Positions 44,120 to 52,797 of a stretch of DNA of 64,000 nucleotides are shown here, one piece after another; positions within the stretch are counted from its first letter, which is position 1, and the number at the start of each line of letters is the position of its first letter. The DNA comes from Asaia bogorensis_B. GTDB lineage: Bacteria > Pseudomonadota > Alphaproteobacteria > Acetobacterales > Acetobacteraceae. Both the position numbers and the translations under genes were made by a program. Location: assembly GCF_900465315.1 (NCBI RefSeq), contig NZ_UBIX01000009.1. One strand, given 5' to 3'. The notes below the pieces were generated by a model, which saw nothing but the letters and a program-made list of their open reading frames with translations, had not been told where the DNA came from and ran no database searches.

Positions 44120-45190
44120 TCAGGTCATCAGAGCACTGTCACCGCCATTGACCTCGAATTCGGCGCCTGTCGTGAGGGCAGATGCGTCGGAAGCCAGAAA
44201 TACGGCAATAGGCGAGATATCCTCAGGCTGTAGCCATCCGACTGGCTGAACCTCGGTTCGGGCACGATCCTTCCATGCCTGAGCGGGTGAGATCTCGCCA
44301 TGTACTGTGTGATGCACCTGCTGCTCAAGGGCCGCGAGGCGCTGCTGATTCAGCGTGAGTGCGGTACCCACAAGCCCCGGTATGATGGCATTGACCGTCA
44401 TGCCATAGGGCGCGAATTCCATCGCTGCTGATTTCATCAGGCCAATCAGACCCCATTTTGACGCGGAATAGCTCGCGCCCCCCTTCGTGCCGTGTCGCCC
44501 CTGCATGGACGAGACGATCAGCACACGACCGCCCTGGCGCCTGATCATGTGCGGTACAAAAGCCCGAAGGGTTCGGGCGGTGCCATTGAGGTTGTTCTCA
44601 ATCTGGTCGTCCCAGTCAGCATCATCCATATCGAGCAGCGACTTCCAGCCTTGTATCGCGGCATTTGCTACTAGAATATCGATATGACCAAAGGCCCTGA
44701 CCACCTCATCCGCTGCGGCTCGCAGCTGTGCGATCTGACGGATGTCAGCCCTGATCGCCATTGCCCGGCGACCGAATGACTGGATTTGCCGCACAGTCTC
44801 ATCCAGTTCCTCATGGCTGGCAGGGACCGCATCGGCCACATGGCTTACCGGGCCGGCGATATCCAGCGCCACCACATCGGCCCCGTTTGCGGCATACTCG
44901 ACCGCAATGGCACGACCGATGCCCCGGGCCGCCCCCGTGACGACAGCCACGCGTCCCTGCAACTGCGAGCCTCTCCCCGCCCGGATCGCCCCCGCACTGA
45001 ACGCATCAGAAGCTCTTGGCACCGCTCCAGGCCCGTCGTCATTGACCGCAGCGGCCTTGGAACCGTTTGCCGAGGAGAGAAATGCTGCCCCTCCGGCCAG
45101 TCCGGCCACAAGCAAGGCTCGCCGCGCGTGAACCGGTGAAGATTGGGCCTCATCGCTTATGAGTGTCTTGCTTGTCTGCGAGTGTGGCAT
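44120..45190 (-). CDS. Exported short-chain dehydrogenase/reductase (Tat-type leader)
   Basis: 356 residues from the ATG at 45190, with AGGGAA upstream; a frame extension to 45244 runs through the operator candidate and is rejected. The N-terminus VHARRALLVAGLAGGAAFLSSANGSKA reads as a twin-arginine-like leader, unusual for an SDR. Core: VAVVTGAARGIGRAIAVEYAANGADVVALD (NAD(P) site), DILVANAAIQGW, catalytic YSASKWGLIGLMKSAAMEFAPYG. The roughly 100-residue N-terminal region before the Rossmann fold is long. Substrate unknown; periplasmic oxidations are common in acetic acid bacteria, but an exported NAD(P)-dependent SDR would need a folded, cofactor-loaded passage through Tat. Confidence 0.83.
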   Translation of the reverse strand: MPHSQTSKTLISDEAQSSPVHARRALLVAGLAGGAAFLSSANGSKAAAVNDDGPGAVPRASDAFSAGAIRAGRGSQLQGRVAVVTGAARGIGRAIAVEYAANGADVVALDIAGPVSHVADAVPASHEELDETVRQIQSFGRRAMAIRADIRQIAQLRAAADEVVRAFGHIDILVANAAIQGWKSLLDMDDADWDDQIENNLNGTARTLRAFVPHMIRRQGGRVLIVSSMQGRHGTKGGASYSASKWGLIGLMKSAAMEFAPYGMTVNAIIPGLVGTALTLNQQRLAALEQQVHHTVHGEISPAQAWKDRARTEVQPVGWLQPEDISPIAVFLASDASALTTGAEFEVNGGDSALMT

Positions 45191-45497
45191 GGTCGTATTC
45201 CCTTGTCTGACCGACGTGTTCGGCCTGGACATACTACGACACAATAAGACACAAATAGGTACACATCATTGTGTCTATTTGCTCTGAACGCGAGCCTTGC
45301 CAGTAACAATCGCAAGAATCACTGACAAAGCCTTGGTGGATAACCATAGAAATAGATTTATTATCGTAACTAAATTATATTTTCTATCTACCACACAGGA
45401 TGGAGCAGCATACCTGCATTGGCTTCAGGCAAGGTTACTTACCCTGTGCTTCATCGTCTCAAAAATTGTGTGTAGGACCGCTCAGCGTCGACATTGA
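45191..45497. promoter_or_regulatory. Control region of the SDR gene with repeated GACACAA boxes
   Basis: 307 bases without a gene. GACACAA occurs at 45238-45244 and 45248-45254 (10 bp apart), and its reverse complement TTGTGTC at 45269-45275; the second and third form AGACACAA/TTGTGTCT with a 14-bp spacer. These boxes lie 48-85 bases before the SDR start, a usual operator position. Beyond 45300 the DNA is AT-rich (AAATTATATTTTC) up to the 3' end of the proline-rich protein gene. No other signal is seen. Confidence 0.5.
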
Positions 45498-46496
45498 TCA
45501 GGGGCGCGGCGGCCAGCGCAGGGTCGGCTCGGAACGAACGCGGCGCGCGCCGGCCTCTTCCGCCTGACGGAGTTTCTCGGCTTCCGCCCCGGCGCCGCGC
45601 GGTGCCATTTCCTGACGCTGCGCCCTCAGGCGCCATGCATCATCGTTGCGGCTCGTCGCCTCATTTTGACCCTTGCCCTGATAGCTGGATACTGATGCGG
45701 CGGTACCGCCTGCCCCGGCGTATGGAGCGGCGGACGCTCGCGTGTCATAAGTGGCACCTGGCGGACGCGGCGCCTCTCGCGGTGGTGGCGGGTCAAAATG
45801 CGTAGGACGCAGAATGCGCTCCAGATTTTCCTGCGCACCGGACTCTGCATAGCTGTAATCATCCCGCACACTGGGCGGGCTCTGGCGGTCACGACGCTCG
45901 TCGGTCGACGGGTGGCGTGGCTGGAAGGCCTCGCGCGGTGAAACCTCCTCGGCAGCAGGCATGGGCCGCAATGCCTCATCCTGGCCTGAGCGCTCGTACT
46001 GCATCCTGTCCGGCTGGATACGTTCAGCCGGGGCATGATCTGGCGTAAGGCGCTCACCCGAAGTCCGCTCAACCGGGGGACGCTCGGCCAGTGGGCGTTC
46101 GGCAGGCGGGCGCTCAACCGAGGGACGCTCAACCGGGGGACGCTGGGCTGCCTGCCGACCGGCCTGCGCTGACCACGGCATGGGGTCGGGGGCGCGCATG
46201 GTTTCGGTCGGACGAAGGGGCGGCTCAGCCTGCCCTCCAGACGCTGCCGCTCGCCGGGGCGGCGCATAGATCGGCTCACCCGAGGGACCAGTTTCGCCAG
46301 CGCCCTGAGCCAGCCTCATGGCGATGATGCGCAGTTCAGCCCGCACCTCGTTGAGTTGTAGCTCCACCTCTTCCAACCGCGGTTTCACCCCGAAGATGGA
46401 AAACGGCATGAGGATGAACATAAGCCCCAGCCCAAGCAGGATGAACCCTGCAAGAAACTGCATCCACAGAGGAAGAGAAAGGAGTGCGGTCGTCAT
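45498..46496 (-). CDS. Membrane-anchored proline/arginine-rich protein with PxxERP repeats
   Basis: 332 residues. One N-terminal transmembrane helix (about 8-31, PLWMQFLAGFILLGLGLMFILM), then a coiled-coil segment (RLEEVELQLNEVRAELRIIAMRLAQ), then about 260 low-complexity residues. Residues about 120-150 contain five or six tandem five-residue units of the type PPVER-PSVER-PPAER-PLAER. The tail is rich in Pro, Arg and Gln. No enzyme domain is visible. The anchor plus coiled coil resembles small LapA/phage-shock-like membrane scaffolds, but I cannot name a family. It follows the phosphatase gene on the same strand, 163 bases away. Confidence 0.65.
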   Translation of the reverse strand: MTTALLSLPLWMQFLAGFILLGLGLMFILMPFSIFGVKPRLEEVELQLNEVRAELRIIAMRLAQGAGETGPSGEPIYAPPRRAAASGGQAEPPLRPTETMRAPDPMPWSAQAGRQAAQRPPVERPSVERPPAERPLAERPPVERTSGERLTPDHAPAERIQPDRMQYERSGQDEALRPMPAAEEVSPREAFQPRHPSTDERRDRQSPPSVRDDYSYAESGAQENLERILRPTHFDPPPPREAPRPPGATYDTRASAAPYAGAGGTAASVSSYQGKGQNEATSRNDDAWRLRAQRQEMAPRGAGAEAEKLRQAEEAGARRVRSEPTLRWPPRP

Positions 46497-46659
46497 AATC
46501 AGCGATCTATGCCAATTTTACCGACACCGCCAAGCGCGATCTTTGCGGCTGGTCCTTCTGCCTTACCACGATTGGCGCCTGGGCCGACTCCCGGTGCTCT
46601 TAACGCTGCATTTCCACTCTGCAGCCGCGAAGCAGATGCCCTCTGCGGCCGTATAATTT

Positions 46660-47889
46660 CTAGCGCAAATCCGCCCGGGTCAGAGTTACAGCAAGAGGTT
46701 GAGCGGCGCCGCTTTTCCCGTCCCTCAGGGCTTGCAGGGATTGATGGAATATCCGGGCGCGATAGACGCTCCGTCCTTTTCCATCGCACCACTGCTCGAA
46801 AGCCAGTGTCGTGTCCGGGGCCGTGCTGTCCGGCTGATCACTGAAATGCCAGTCCAGACCATATCGGGCCGCCAACGCATCGAGCGTCGTGTCATGACCC
46901 GCGAAGGCGAGAAGCCGTGTCGCGGGTAAGACGATCGAACCATCCCCCAGCCTGATCGTCTCGCCCGCCATGAAGTGCGCGATGATATCCGCCATGACCG
47001 CGCTACGTGCGGCTACAGCCACACCCTGACGGCGGACGAGTCTGGACAGATAGTCATGCACCGGGAGTACGGTTGTCAGCAGAGCCGGGTTGATTTTCCC
47101 CACCCATGCCTCACGGGCGGACTCATCTCCTGCCCGGTCAAGGCTTTGCGCATGGATCAGAAGCAGGTTTTCCGCGAGCGTTGCTGCCAGCGTCATTCCT
47201 CCGCCCAGCGAAGGTCGCCCCTTTTTCTCACTGAGCACGAGGCCGGTTTTGAAACAGGGTCCCTGCCCCGTCTCACACGCTTGCGGTGCAAAAAGCTGCT
47301 GCAACGCCGCCAGCCCGGCATTCACGCTGTCAGGACGCGCTTGTTTGTCATTCCGTGCCAGCTGCGTCGCGTCCGCCGCCATCTGATCATGGTGCTGTTT
47401 CACGAATTCAGCCGTCACAGCGTCAAACACCGGATCATGCTGCCCGGCGGCAAGTGAGCGAGCCGTGATTTCACGCTCCGGCGAAAGGGCACGCGCCATG
47501 ATCTGCCCGCTTTCACGGGTGCGGTTATCGGCAGAATCTGCCCATATTACGGGAGGCGTTGCCCCAAGGCAGGGAGACGCATTTTGTGTGCAGGCGAGAT
47601 CATAATAGCGAGCAATGCCCTGCATCATGGCGTCAAGCGTGGTGCGGCCATGATCGGTCAGTTCGCCGGGGGCTACCGGCCAGGTGGGCCAGACAACACC
47701 GGTTTCCTGTTCGAGGCTACGGACATCATGCGTCGGGCTGCGTATCCCATGACGGGCAATCAGCACGACGCGCTCCAGTCTTGCTGGCGCCTCAGGCTCG
47801 ACCGCAGAGAAAACAGGAGATGAGGCAGCTCGTGCGGTACCCGCACCGCCCAGTGCCAGCGCAAGAGAAAGAATGAGCGCGCGGTTCAT
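46660..47889 (-). CDS. Periplasmic histidine acid phosphatase (phytase type)
   Basis: 409 residues with a signal peptide (MNRALILSLALALGGAGTARA|A). The histidine acid phosphatase signature RHGIRSP is at residues 46-52 (nucleophile His47) and the proton-donor motif AGHDTTLDAL is in the last quarter. Paired Cys (CTQNASPC, ACETGQGPC) suggest disulphides, as in AppA-type phytases and glucose-1-phosphatases. It releases phosphate from phytate or sugar phosphates in the periplasm. Its ATG overlaps the TonB-receptor stop by four bases, so it is made together with an outer-membrane receptor under FecI/FecR control. Confidence 0.88.
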   Translation of the reverse strand: MNRALILSLALALGGAGTARAASSPVFSAVEPEAPARLERVVLIARHGIRSPTHDVRSLEQETGVVWPTWPVAPGELTDHGRTTLDAMMQGIARYYDLACTQNASPCLGATPPVIWADSADNRTRESGQIMARALSPEREITARSLAAGQHDPVFDAVTAEFVKQHHDQMAADATQLARNDKQARPDSVNAGLAALQQLFAPQACETGQGPCFKTGLVLSEKKGRPSLGGGMTLAATLAENLLLIHAQSLDRAGDESAREAWVGKINPALLTTVLPVHDYLSRLVRRQGVAVAARSAVMADIIAHFMAGETIRLGDGSIVLPATRLLAFAGHDTTLDALAARYGLDWHFSDQPDSTAPDTTLAFEQWCDGKGRSVYRARIFHQSLQALRDGKSGAAQPLAVTLTRADLR

Positions 47890-50480
47890 GGCAGGGTGAC
47901 CGTCAGGTTGAAGAACACAGAGCGCCCCGCCAGACGCCAGTAAAGCGGTGCGCCATCGGGATAGCCCGCACTGGCGGCAGACTGGTTACCGGCAAAATCG
48001 CTGATGGCACGATTATTGAAGAGGTTGGATATCTTGAGGCTGGGCGTCACATCGCGCATGAAGCCACCCAGCTTCTTGAAATGCCACCCCAGGGCAAGAT
48101 CGGCCGTGGTGGTGCTGCCAATACGATACTGGTTGGCAAAGACTGTATTGCCAGCGCTATCGGTGGTGCTGTCGAGCCCATAATGATTGCCCACGAATTT
48201 GCCGATAAGCGAGGCATAAGGGCCCTTATTGTCGTCATAGAGCACACCAAAGGAGGCGAGCACATTGGGGGTAGCCGCCACGCGCACCGAGCTGTGCTTG
48301 TACTGCGCGTCATTCACGCTGTAATTGCCATAAAGCGACACGCCATGACCGATGGCATATTGCCCCTCGACCTCCAGCCCCTTGTAGATGGCACCACCAC
48401 TATTGACCGAAGTGCTCTGCGTGCCAAAGCCGGGCACCTTGATCTGCGCCGAGGCAATGAAGTTCGAGAAATTGATGTAATAGGCGTCGAACGAGACCGT
48501 CCAGCGCTTCTGCTGCACCACTGTGCCGATCTGATAGTTCAGCGTGGTTTCAGGGCTGACATTGCCTACATTCTGGGTCTGGAACACGCTCATGGGCGGC
48601 GCGAGAAAGCCACGGGCAATCTGGGCGTAGGCACTCCAGCCCGGCAGGATGATCTGGTTTGCCGAGATCGAAGGCTGCCATGAGGTGAATTGCTGCGTCG
48701 CGTTCAGCGGCACCTTGGTCGATTTGTTGACCGCCGCATCATAATCACGACGGAAGTATGAGTATTTGATTCCCGGCTTGATGATGGTGTTGCGGAACGG
48801 TTTCCAGTCGAATTCCAGATAGGGCTGAACGGTCGTGTTGAAATCCGAGATGTCATAGCTATAGGCCGAGCCATTCTTGCCAGGCACCATGATGCCGCCC
48901 TTTGTCAGATCGAGGGCATAGGTATAGCGCCGATCGTCCTGCAGATCGGCCCAGGCGCCAACCAGCACATCACCCTGCGACGTATGGGCCTTGAAGGTGA
49001 GTGTATCGCCATAGTCACGGAATTTCGCATCAGCATATTTGCCGGGCACGTCATTCTTGTAGGTGGCCAGCTTCTTGCCCGCAGTTGAATAGAAGGTCAC
49101 GCCATTGGCGCCCGGGTCATCCGAACTGGCGTCGGTGGACTCGGTGTAATCGTGCTCAAAACCGTTCGTATAAAGACGGTTCTCGATTGTCAGCCAGGGC
49201 AGCACCTTGCTCTTGATATCGATGTAATCGAAATCCGACGTGTAGGTGCTCGGCTGATACCCGGCATAGCATTGCAGCGCAGGATTGAAGCAGAGACCGT
49301 AATCCTTGCCGTATCTACGGTACTGGGCCAGCGTGGCCCCCTGCGTGGTGTTCTGGTTCTCCCAGTTATAGGTGGTCAGCAAGGTCAGGGTCGTGTTTTC
49401 CCCCAGCCGCGCGACATCCTTGAACAGCAGGTTATTGCGCCGCTCTCCCGAGCCGGTCAGATATCCATCCGTCTCCTCATGCTGCAGATCGAGCACCATC
49501 GAACCGAAACGGGTCTTGCCTGAATCGACCTCCACACCCCCGGCACGGGTGTTGAAGCTGCCATAGGTGCCATAGGGTGTGACCCCGAAATGCTGCGCAG
49601 GAGTGCGGGATTGAAACCCGATCGTCCCGCCAAAGGTCGCATTACCGATAGTCGAGGCGGTACCCGGCCCACGATTGACCTGCACCTCGCCCAGAAAATG
49701 CGAAATGAAAAGTGACGAGGTGGTGTGGTGCAGATCGCTGGCATTTCCGAACGGGATACCATCGAACAGCATGTTGTACTGACCATCCTGAAAGCCGCGC
49801 AGGCTCATGGTCTCGGCCTTGCCCATGCCGGGGCCGTTGGGGTTCTGTGTCCAGATGCTCGGCTGGAACTTGATAATGTCATCCACGCTTGCCAGTGGCA
49901 CGATATTATTGGTGATGAAGCGCTTCTGGATGACCGAGGTCGGTTCGGTAATGGTCAGAGGTACGGTGGAAGGCGCAAGGCGCTCAGCCCGCCCGATGAC
50001 CGTGATATGCTCCTGCCCGGTTTTGTCGTCGTGTTTGTCATGCGCGAAATTGCTGCCACGGGCGGCATTGGCAATCACAACGGTCCCATCGGGCTGGATA
50101 TGCGCACTCAGCCCGGACCCGCCCAGCAGACGTTCCAGTGCCTTGTCGAGCGTCAAGCGCCCCTTCAGCGCCGGAGCATGCCTGCCGCGTACCTGATCGC
50201 TCGAAAACAGGATGTCGCGCCCGGACTGCCTCGCGAGGGCGGTCAGGGAGTCTTCGAGTGGTCCCGCAGGCTGACTGAACCCTGTGACCATACGCCCCTT
50301 CCCGGAGACCGCATCCCCTGCCTCTGTCTGCCGTACAGTGGAGGTCTGAGCCAGCCCAGGGATTGGCCAGGCACAAAGCGACAGCAGCACCATCGCCAAA
50401 CGTTGGCGATTTTTGCGCGGCTGCTTGGCAGGAACAGGGCATGAGGCAGGGCGATAAGAGGCATACAGGGCGGGAATCAT
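47886..50480 (-). CDS. TonB-dependent outer-membrane receptor with STN signalling domain
   Basis: 864 residues. Signal peptide (QRLAMVLLSLCAWPIPGLAQ), STN domain at about 65-140 (SQPAGPLEDSLTALARQSGRDILFSSDQVRGRHAPALKGRLTLDKALERLLGGSGLSAHIQPDGTVVI), a plug domain (SVDDIIKFQPSI, MSLRGFQDGQYNMLFDGIPFG, VNRGPGTAS) and a 22-strand-type barrel ending in VFFNLTVTLP. The STN domain means the receptor reports ligand binding to FecR. The ligand is not evident; the coupled phosphatase suggests a phosphorylated compound such as phytate or ferric phytate. Confidence 0.92.
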   Translation of the reverse strand: MIPALYASYRPASCPVPAKQPRKNRQRLAMVLLSLCAWPIPGLAQTSTVRQTEAGDAVSGKGRMVTGFSQPAGPLEDSLTALARQSGRDILFSSDQVRGRHAPALKGRLTLDKALERLLGGSGLSAHIQPDGTVVIANAARGSNFAHDKHDDKTGQEHITVIGRAERLAPSTVPLTITEPTSVIQKRFITNNIVPLASVDDIIKFQPSIWTQNPNGPGMGKAETMSLRGFQDGQYNMLFDGIPFGNASDLHHTTSSLFISHFLGEVQVNRGPGTASTIGNATFGGTIGFQSRTPAQHFGVTPYGTYGSFNTRAGGVEVDSGKTRFGSMVLDLQHEETDGYLTGSGERRNNLLFKDVARLGENTTLTLLTTYNWENQNTTQGATLAQYRRYGKDYGLCFNPALQCYAGYQPSTYTSDFDYIDIKSKVLPWLTIENRLYTNGFEHDYTESTDASSDDPGANGVTFYSTAGKKLATYKNDVPGKYADAKFRDYGDTLTFKAHTSQGDVLVGAWADLQDDRRYTYALDLTKGGIMVPGKNGSAYSYDISDFNTTVQPYLEFDWKPFRNTIIKPGIKYSYFRRDYDAAVNKSTKVPLNATQQFTSWQPSISANQIILPGWSAYAQIARGFLAPPMSVFQTQNVGNVSPETTLNYQIGTVVQQKRWTVSFDAYYINFSNFIASAQIKVPGFGTQSTSVNSGGAIYKGLEVEGQYAIGHGVSLYGNYSVNDAQYKHSSVRVAATPNVLASFGVLYDDNKGPYASLIGKFVGNHYGLDSTTDSAGNTVFANQYRIGSTTTADLALGWHFKKLGGFMRDVTPSLKISNLFNNRAISDFAGNQSAASAGYPDGAPLYWRLAGRSVFFNLTVTLP

Positions 50481-50588
50481 CGAAGCGGGCTTCCGTCAGG
50501 GTACGACCGGATTGGTCTCTCCCTGGCGAGACGACAGGCACGATCAGGCCCTCATCTGTTTCGGTGTCGTTTCATCAAAGCTTAACAA

Positions 50589-51476
50589 TCAGAGCTGTAC
50601 GACCGAGATCAGATCGGGGGCAAAAATCACCCGCAAAGGCAGGAGATGCGCCAGCGCCCGGAAGAAACGAGCAGGGTCATGGGTGTGAAAGACACCGCTG
50701 ATGCGCAGAGAAGCAAGCGAGGGCGAAACAAGCCTGACAGGACGATCGCTGTAGCGGGCCATCTCGCTCAAAGCCTGTGCGAGCGGCGTGCCATGAAACA
50801 CGGCGCGCCCCTCACGCCATGCCAGCAGATCATCCAGCCTCCCGGGCCGCTGGGTCACCAGACGGGTCTGCCTGTCATACGCAAAGACCTGCCCTGCCTG
50901 CACAACATGCGACGCGCCGGGTTTATCCAGCCTCGCGCACCCCTCCAGCACGGCAAGCGTCATGGCAGCGTTCGTCACATCCAGCGCATAACGTCCACCA
51001 CGCCCCGACACGGCCCACGAGCAACAGCCGAATTGTGCCTGCTGCCCGAATGGCGCGGCCATCACCTCATAGCGCCCCGCCTCGAAAACCATGCGACCGG
51101 TGCTAGGCGCGAGAACGAGAGAGCTGCACGCATCCATCTCCACGCGCAGCCCGGATGCCATAACGCGCCGATGCTCGCCACGGCCCGTACAGATCGTCCG
51201 CGCATCTGCCACGTTTGCCGCGACACCGAGACTTGCCCCAAGCCCGACGATACCGGCCACGACGTCACGACGTGACAGCGGCAGGGAGACGCTTCCCTGA
51301 CGCGACCGTGCAAACTGCCCGCCCTGCCAGATCTGTGAGACGAGGTTATAGGCCTGATGATGCGCCTCTTTTTCCTCAAGCCACGCATCGAAACGCCTGC
51401 GGTCAAGGTCGGAACACCGGTCGGACATAAGCCGCGCCTGCCAGTTTGCCGCCTGTTCGATTTCTGCGGGCGTCAC
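50589..51476 (-). CDS. FecR-type anti-sigma/sigma regulator
   Basis: 295 residues. N-terminal cytoplasmic DUF4880 segment (EQAANWQARLMSDRCSDLDRRRFDAWLEEKEAHHQAYNLVSQIW), one transmembrane helix (about 69-88, VVAGIVGLGASLGVAANVA), then the periplasmic FecR domain and a C-terminal receptor-contact part (LAQALSEMARYSDRPVRLVSPSLASLRISGVFHTHDPARFFRALAHLLPL). It relays the signal from the STN domain to the FecI sigma factor. Its start overlaps the sigma gene stop by four bases; the receptor follows after 108 bases. Confidence 0.92.
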   Translation of the reverse strand: MTPAEIEQAANWQARLMSDRCSDLDRRRFDAWLEEKEAHHQAYNLVSQIWQGGQFARSRQGSVSLPLSRRDVVAGIVGLGASLGVAANVADARTICTGRGEHRRVMASGLRVEMDACSSLVLAPSTGRMVFEAGRYEVMAAPFGQQAQFGCCSWAVSGRGGRYALDVTNAAMTLAVLEGCARLDKPGASHVVQAGQVFAYDRQTRLVTQRPGRLDDLLAWREGRAVFHGTPLAQALSEMARYSDRPVRLVSPSLASLRISGVFHTHDPARFFRALAHLLPLRVIFAPDLISVVQL

Positions 51477-51985
51477 GCGTCCACCGCTGTATCGGTCAGG
51501 AGCGCCATCGCCAGATGGGCAAGGGCTCGCGCCATGGATTTTTCGATCGTGCTGACACTCAGCGAGAGGGCCGCGGCAATCTGGCTGTAGGTCAGGTCAT
51601 CCAAGCGATGCATCAGGAAGATACGCGCCGTGCGGGGATCGAGCGCATTGAACGCCATGCGCACGCGCCTCAGTTGCTCGCGACCCAAAACGATGCGTTC
51701 CGGCCCCGGCGCAGCACAGACGGGCTCTGCGCTGGTATCATCGTCCAGCGATCCCATACGCAGCCGTGCCTCGCGCCGTGTGCGATCGATGGCAAGATTG
51801 CGTGCCGCGCGCAGGACATAGGCTTCGGGATGTTCGATGCCGTCCAGCCCGCGCTCGAACAGATGCATGAGCGCGGTCTGAAGCAGATCATCTGTATCGT
51901 TGCGCCGGTTCTGACGCCGGATACGTTCGTGCAAAGACGTCCAAACGGACTGTCTGAGGCACCATTCTGCCGCTGACATCGCCAT
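51473..51985 (-). CDS. FecI-type ECF sigma factor
   Basis: 170 residues. Region 2 (DTDDLLQTALMHLFERGLDGIEHPEAYVLRAARNLAIDRTRREARLR) and region 4 (FNALDPRTARIFLMHRLDDLTYSQIAAALSLSVSTIEKSMARALAHL) are both present; region 2 begins close to the N-terminus, as in iron-starvation sigma factors. It should drive transcription of the receptor-phosphatase pair when FecR is signalled. A 260-base gap separates it from gapR upstream; I cannot identify a Fur box there with confidence. Confidence 0.92.
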   Translation of the reverse strand: MAMSAAEWCLRQSVWTSLHERIRRQNRRNDTDDLLQTALMHLFERGLDGIEHPEAYVLRAARNLAIDRTRREARLRMGSLDDDTSAEPVCAAPGPERIVLGREQLRRVRMAFNALDPRTARIFLMHRLDDLTYSQIAAALSLSVSTIEKSMARALAHLAMALLTDTAVDA

Positions 51986-52245
51986 CCTGACCGTAATGAA
52001 ACAACCGGAACGGGGCGTTTCATATCAATGGCCGTTGCCAAAGTCAGGGAGAGATAGATCGTGTCTTTAAATCTTCATGAAACCCGGCACAGGCCCTTGC
52101 TGCCCTCAGCAGGATCACAGTGCGGCCCGGCGGCAGCGTGCTGACGCCCTGCCGGGCCGCGCGCCTGCGAAACCGGCCTCGTGAAACCGGGGGCTCCGGA
52201 AACGGGCATCAAAAAAACATGCCCGGTTCGTGTTAGTCAGAAGCC

Positions 52246-52554
52246 TTACATTCCAAGCGCACGACGATAGATATCGAGCAGCGTCTCCTGCTCTTCAATC
52301 TCATTGGGTTCTTTTTTGCGCAGCTTGATGATGTTCTTGATGGTTGCAACATCGAACCCGGCTGACTTGGCTTCGCTGAAGATATCCTTGATATCGCCTG
52401 CCAGCGCCTTGCGCTCTTCTTCCAGACGCTCGACGCGCTCGATAACGCTACGCAGGCGGTCAACGGCAATGCCCCCTACATTCGAGTCAGGATCGGCAGC
52501 CTGACGCGCACGGCTGGCGGCGGCTTCGTCAATATCAAAAGGCATGTCAGACAT
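52246..52554 (-). CDS. gapR: GapR family (DUF2312) nucleoid-associated protein
   Basis: 102 residues. The DUF2312 core is VGGIAVDRLRSVIERVERLEEERKALAGDIKDIFSEAKSAGFDVATIKNIIKLRKKEPNEIEEQETLLDIYRRALGM, a long coiled-coil hairpin with the signature KLRKK....EEQE.LL..YRRALG. In Caulobacter GapR clamps overtwisted DNA ahead of replication forks and transcription units and assists topoisomerases. About 20 N-terminal residues are extra and polar. Monocistronic. Confidence 0.92.
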   Translation of the reverse strand: MSDMPFDIDEAAASRARQAADPDSNVGGIAVDRLRSVIERVERLEEERKALAGDIKDIFSEAKSAGFDVATIKNIIKLRKKEPNEIEEQETLLDIYRRALGM

Positions 52555-52797
52555 GGTGACCTCGAAAACAGGGGTTGCACACGGCCCGGTCGGGCCAGAA
52601 CAGCCACAGATGCACGCAGCAGGATTTTGCAGGCACTTGCGAAGAACGGCGGCTTATCGCGCCGGTATAGGCCGGGTCAACGCATATTGCGAGGGAACGA
52701 CCGGCCATCTGGCGGCTTTGCTTTGCTACCTTTACCCCGTCCGGGCACGCATGTCATAAGACCGCACTGCCCCACCCAGAACCGGAGAGCCAGGAAG

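Noticed and set aside
46499..46792. 97-codon minus-strand frame ending three bases before the proline-rich protein start
   Set aside because: The stop position looks like an operon junction and the tail KIALGGVGKIGIDR is protein-like, but its only Met starts lie inside the phosphatase gene in another frame and no start exists in the free part. It might be a gene remnant; evidence is too thin to list.
50481..50588. FecI-dependent promoter between fecR and the TonB receptor gene
   Set aside because: GAAAC- and TGTCGT-like stretches are present on the minus strand, but spacing and sequence are too loose to assign boxes without a motif model.
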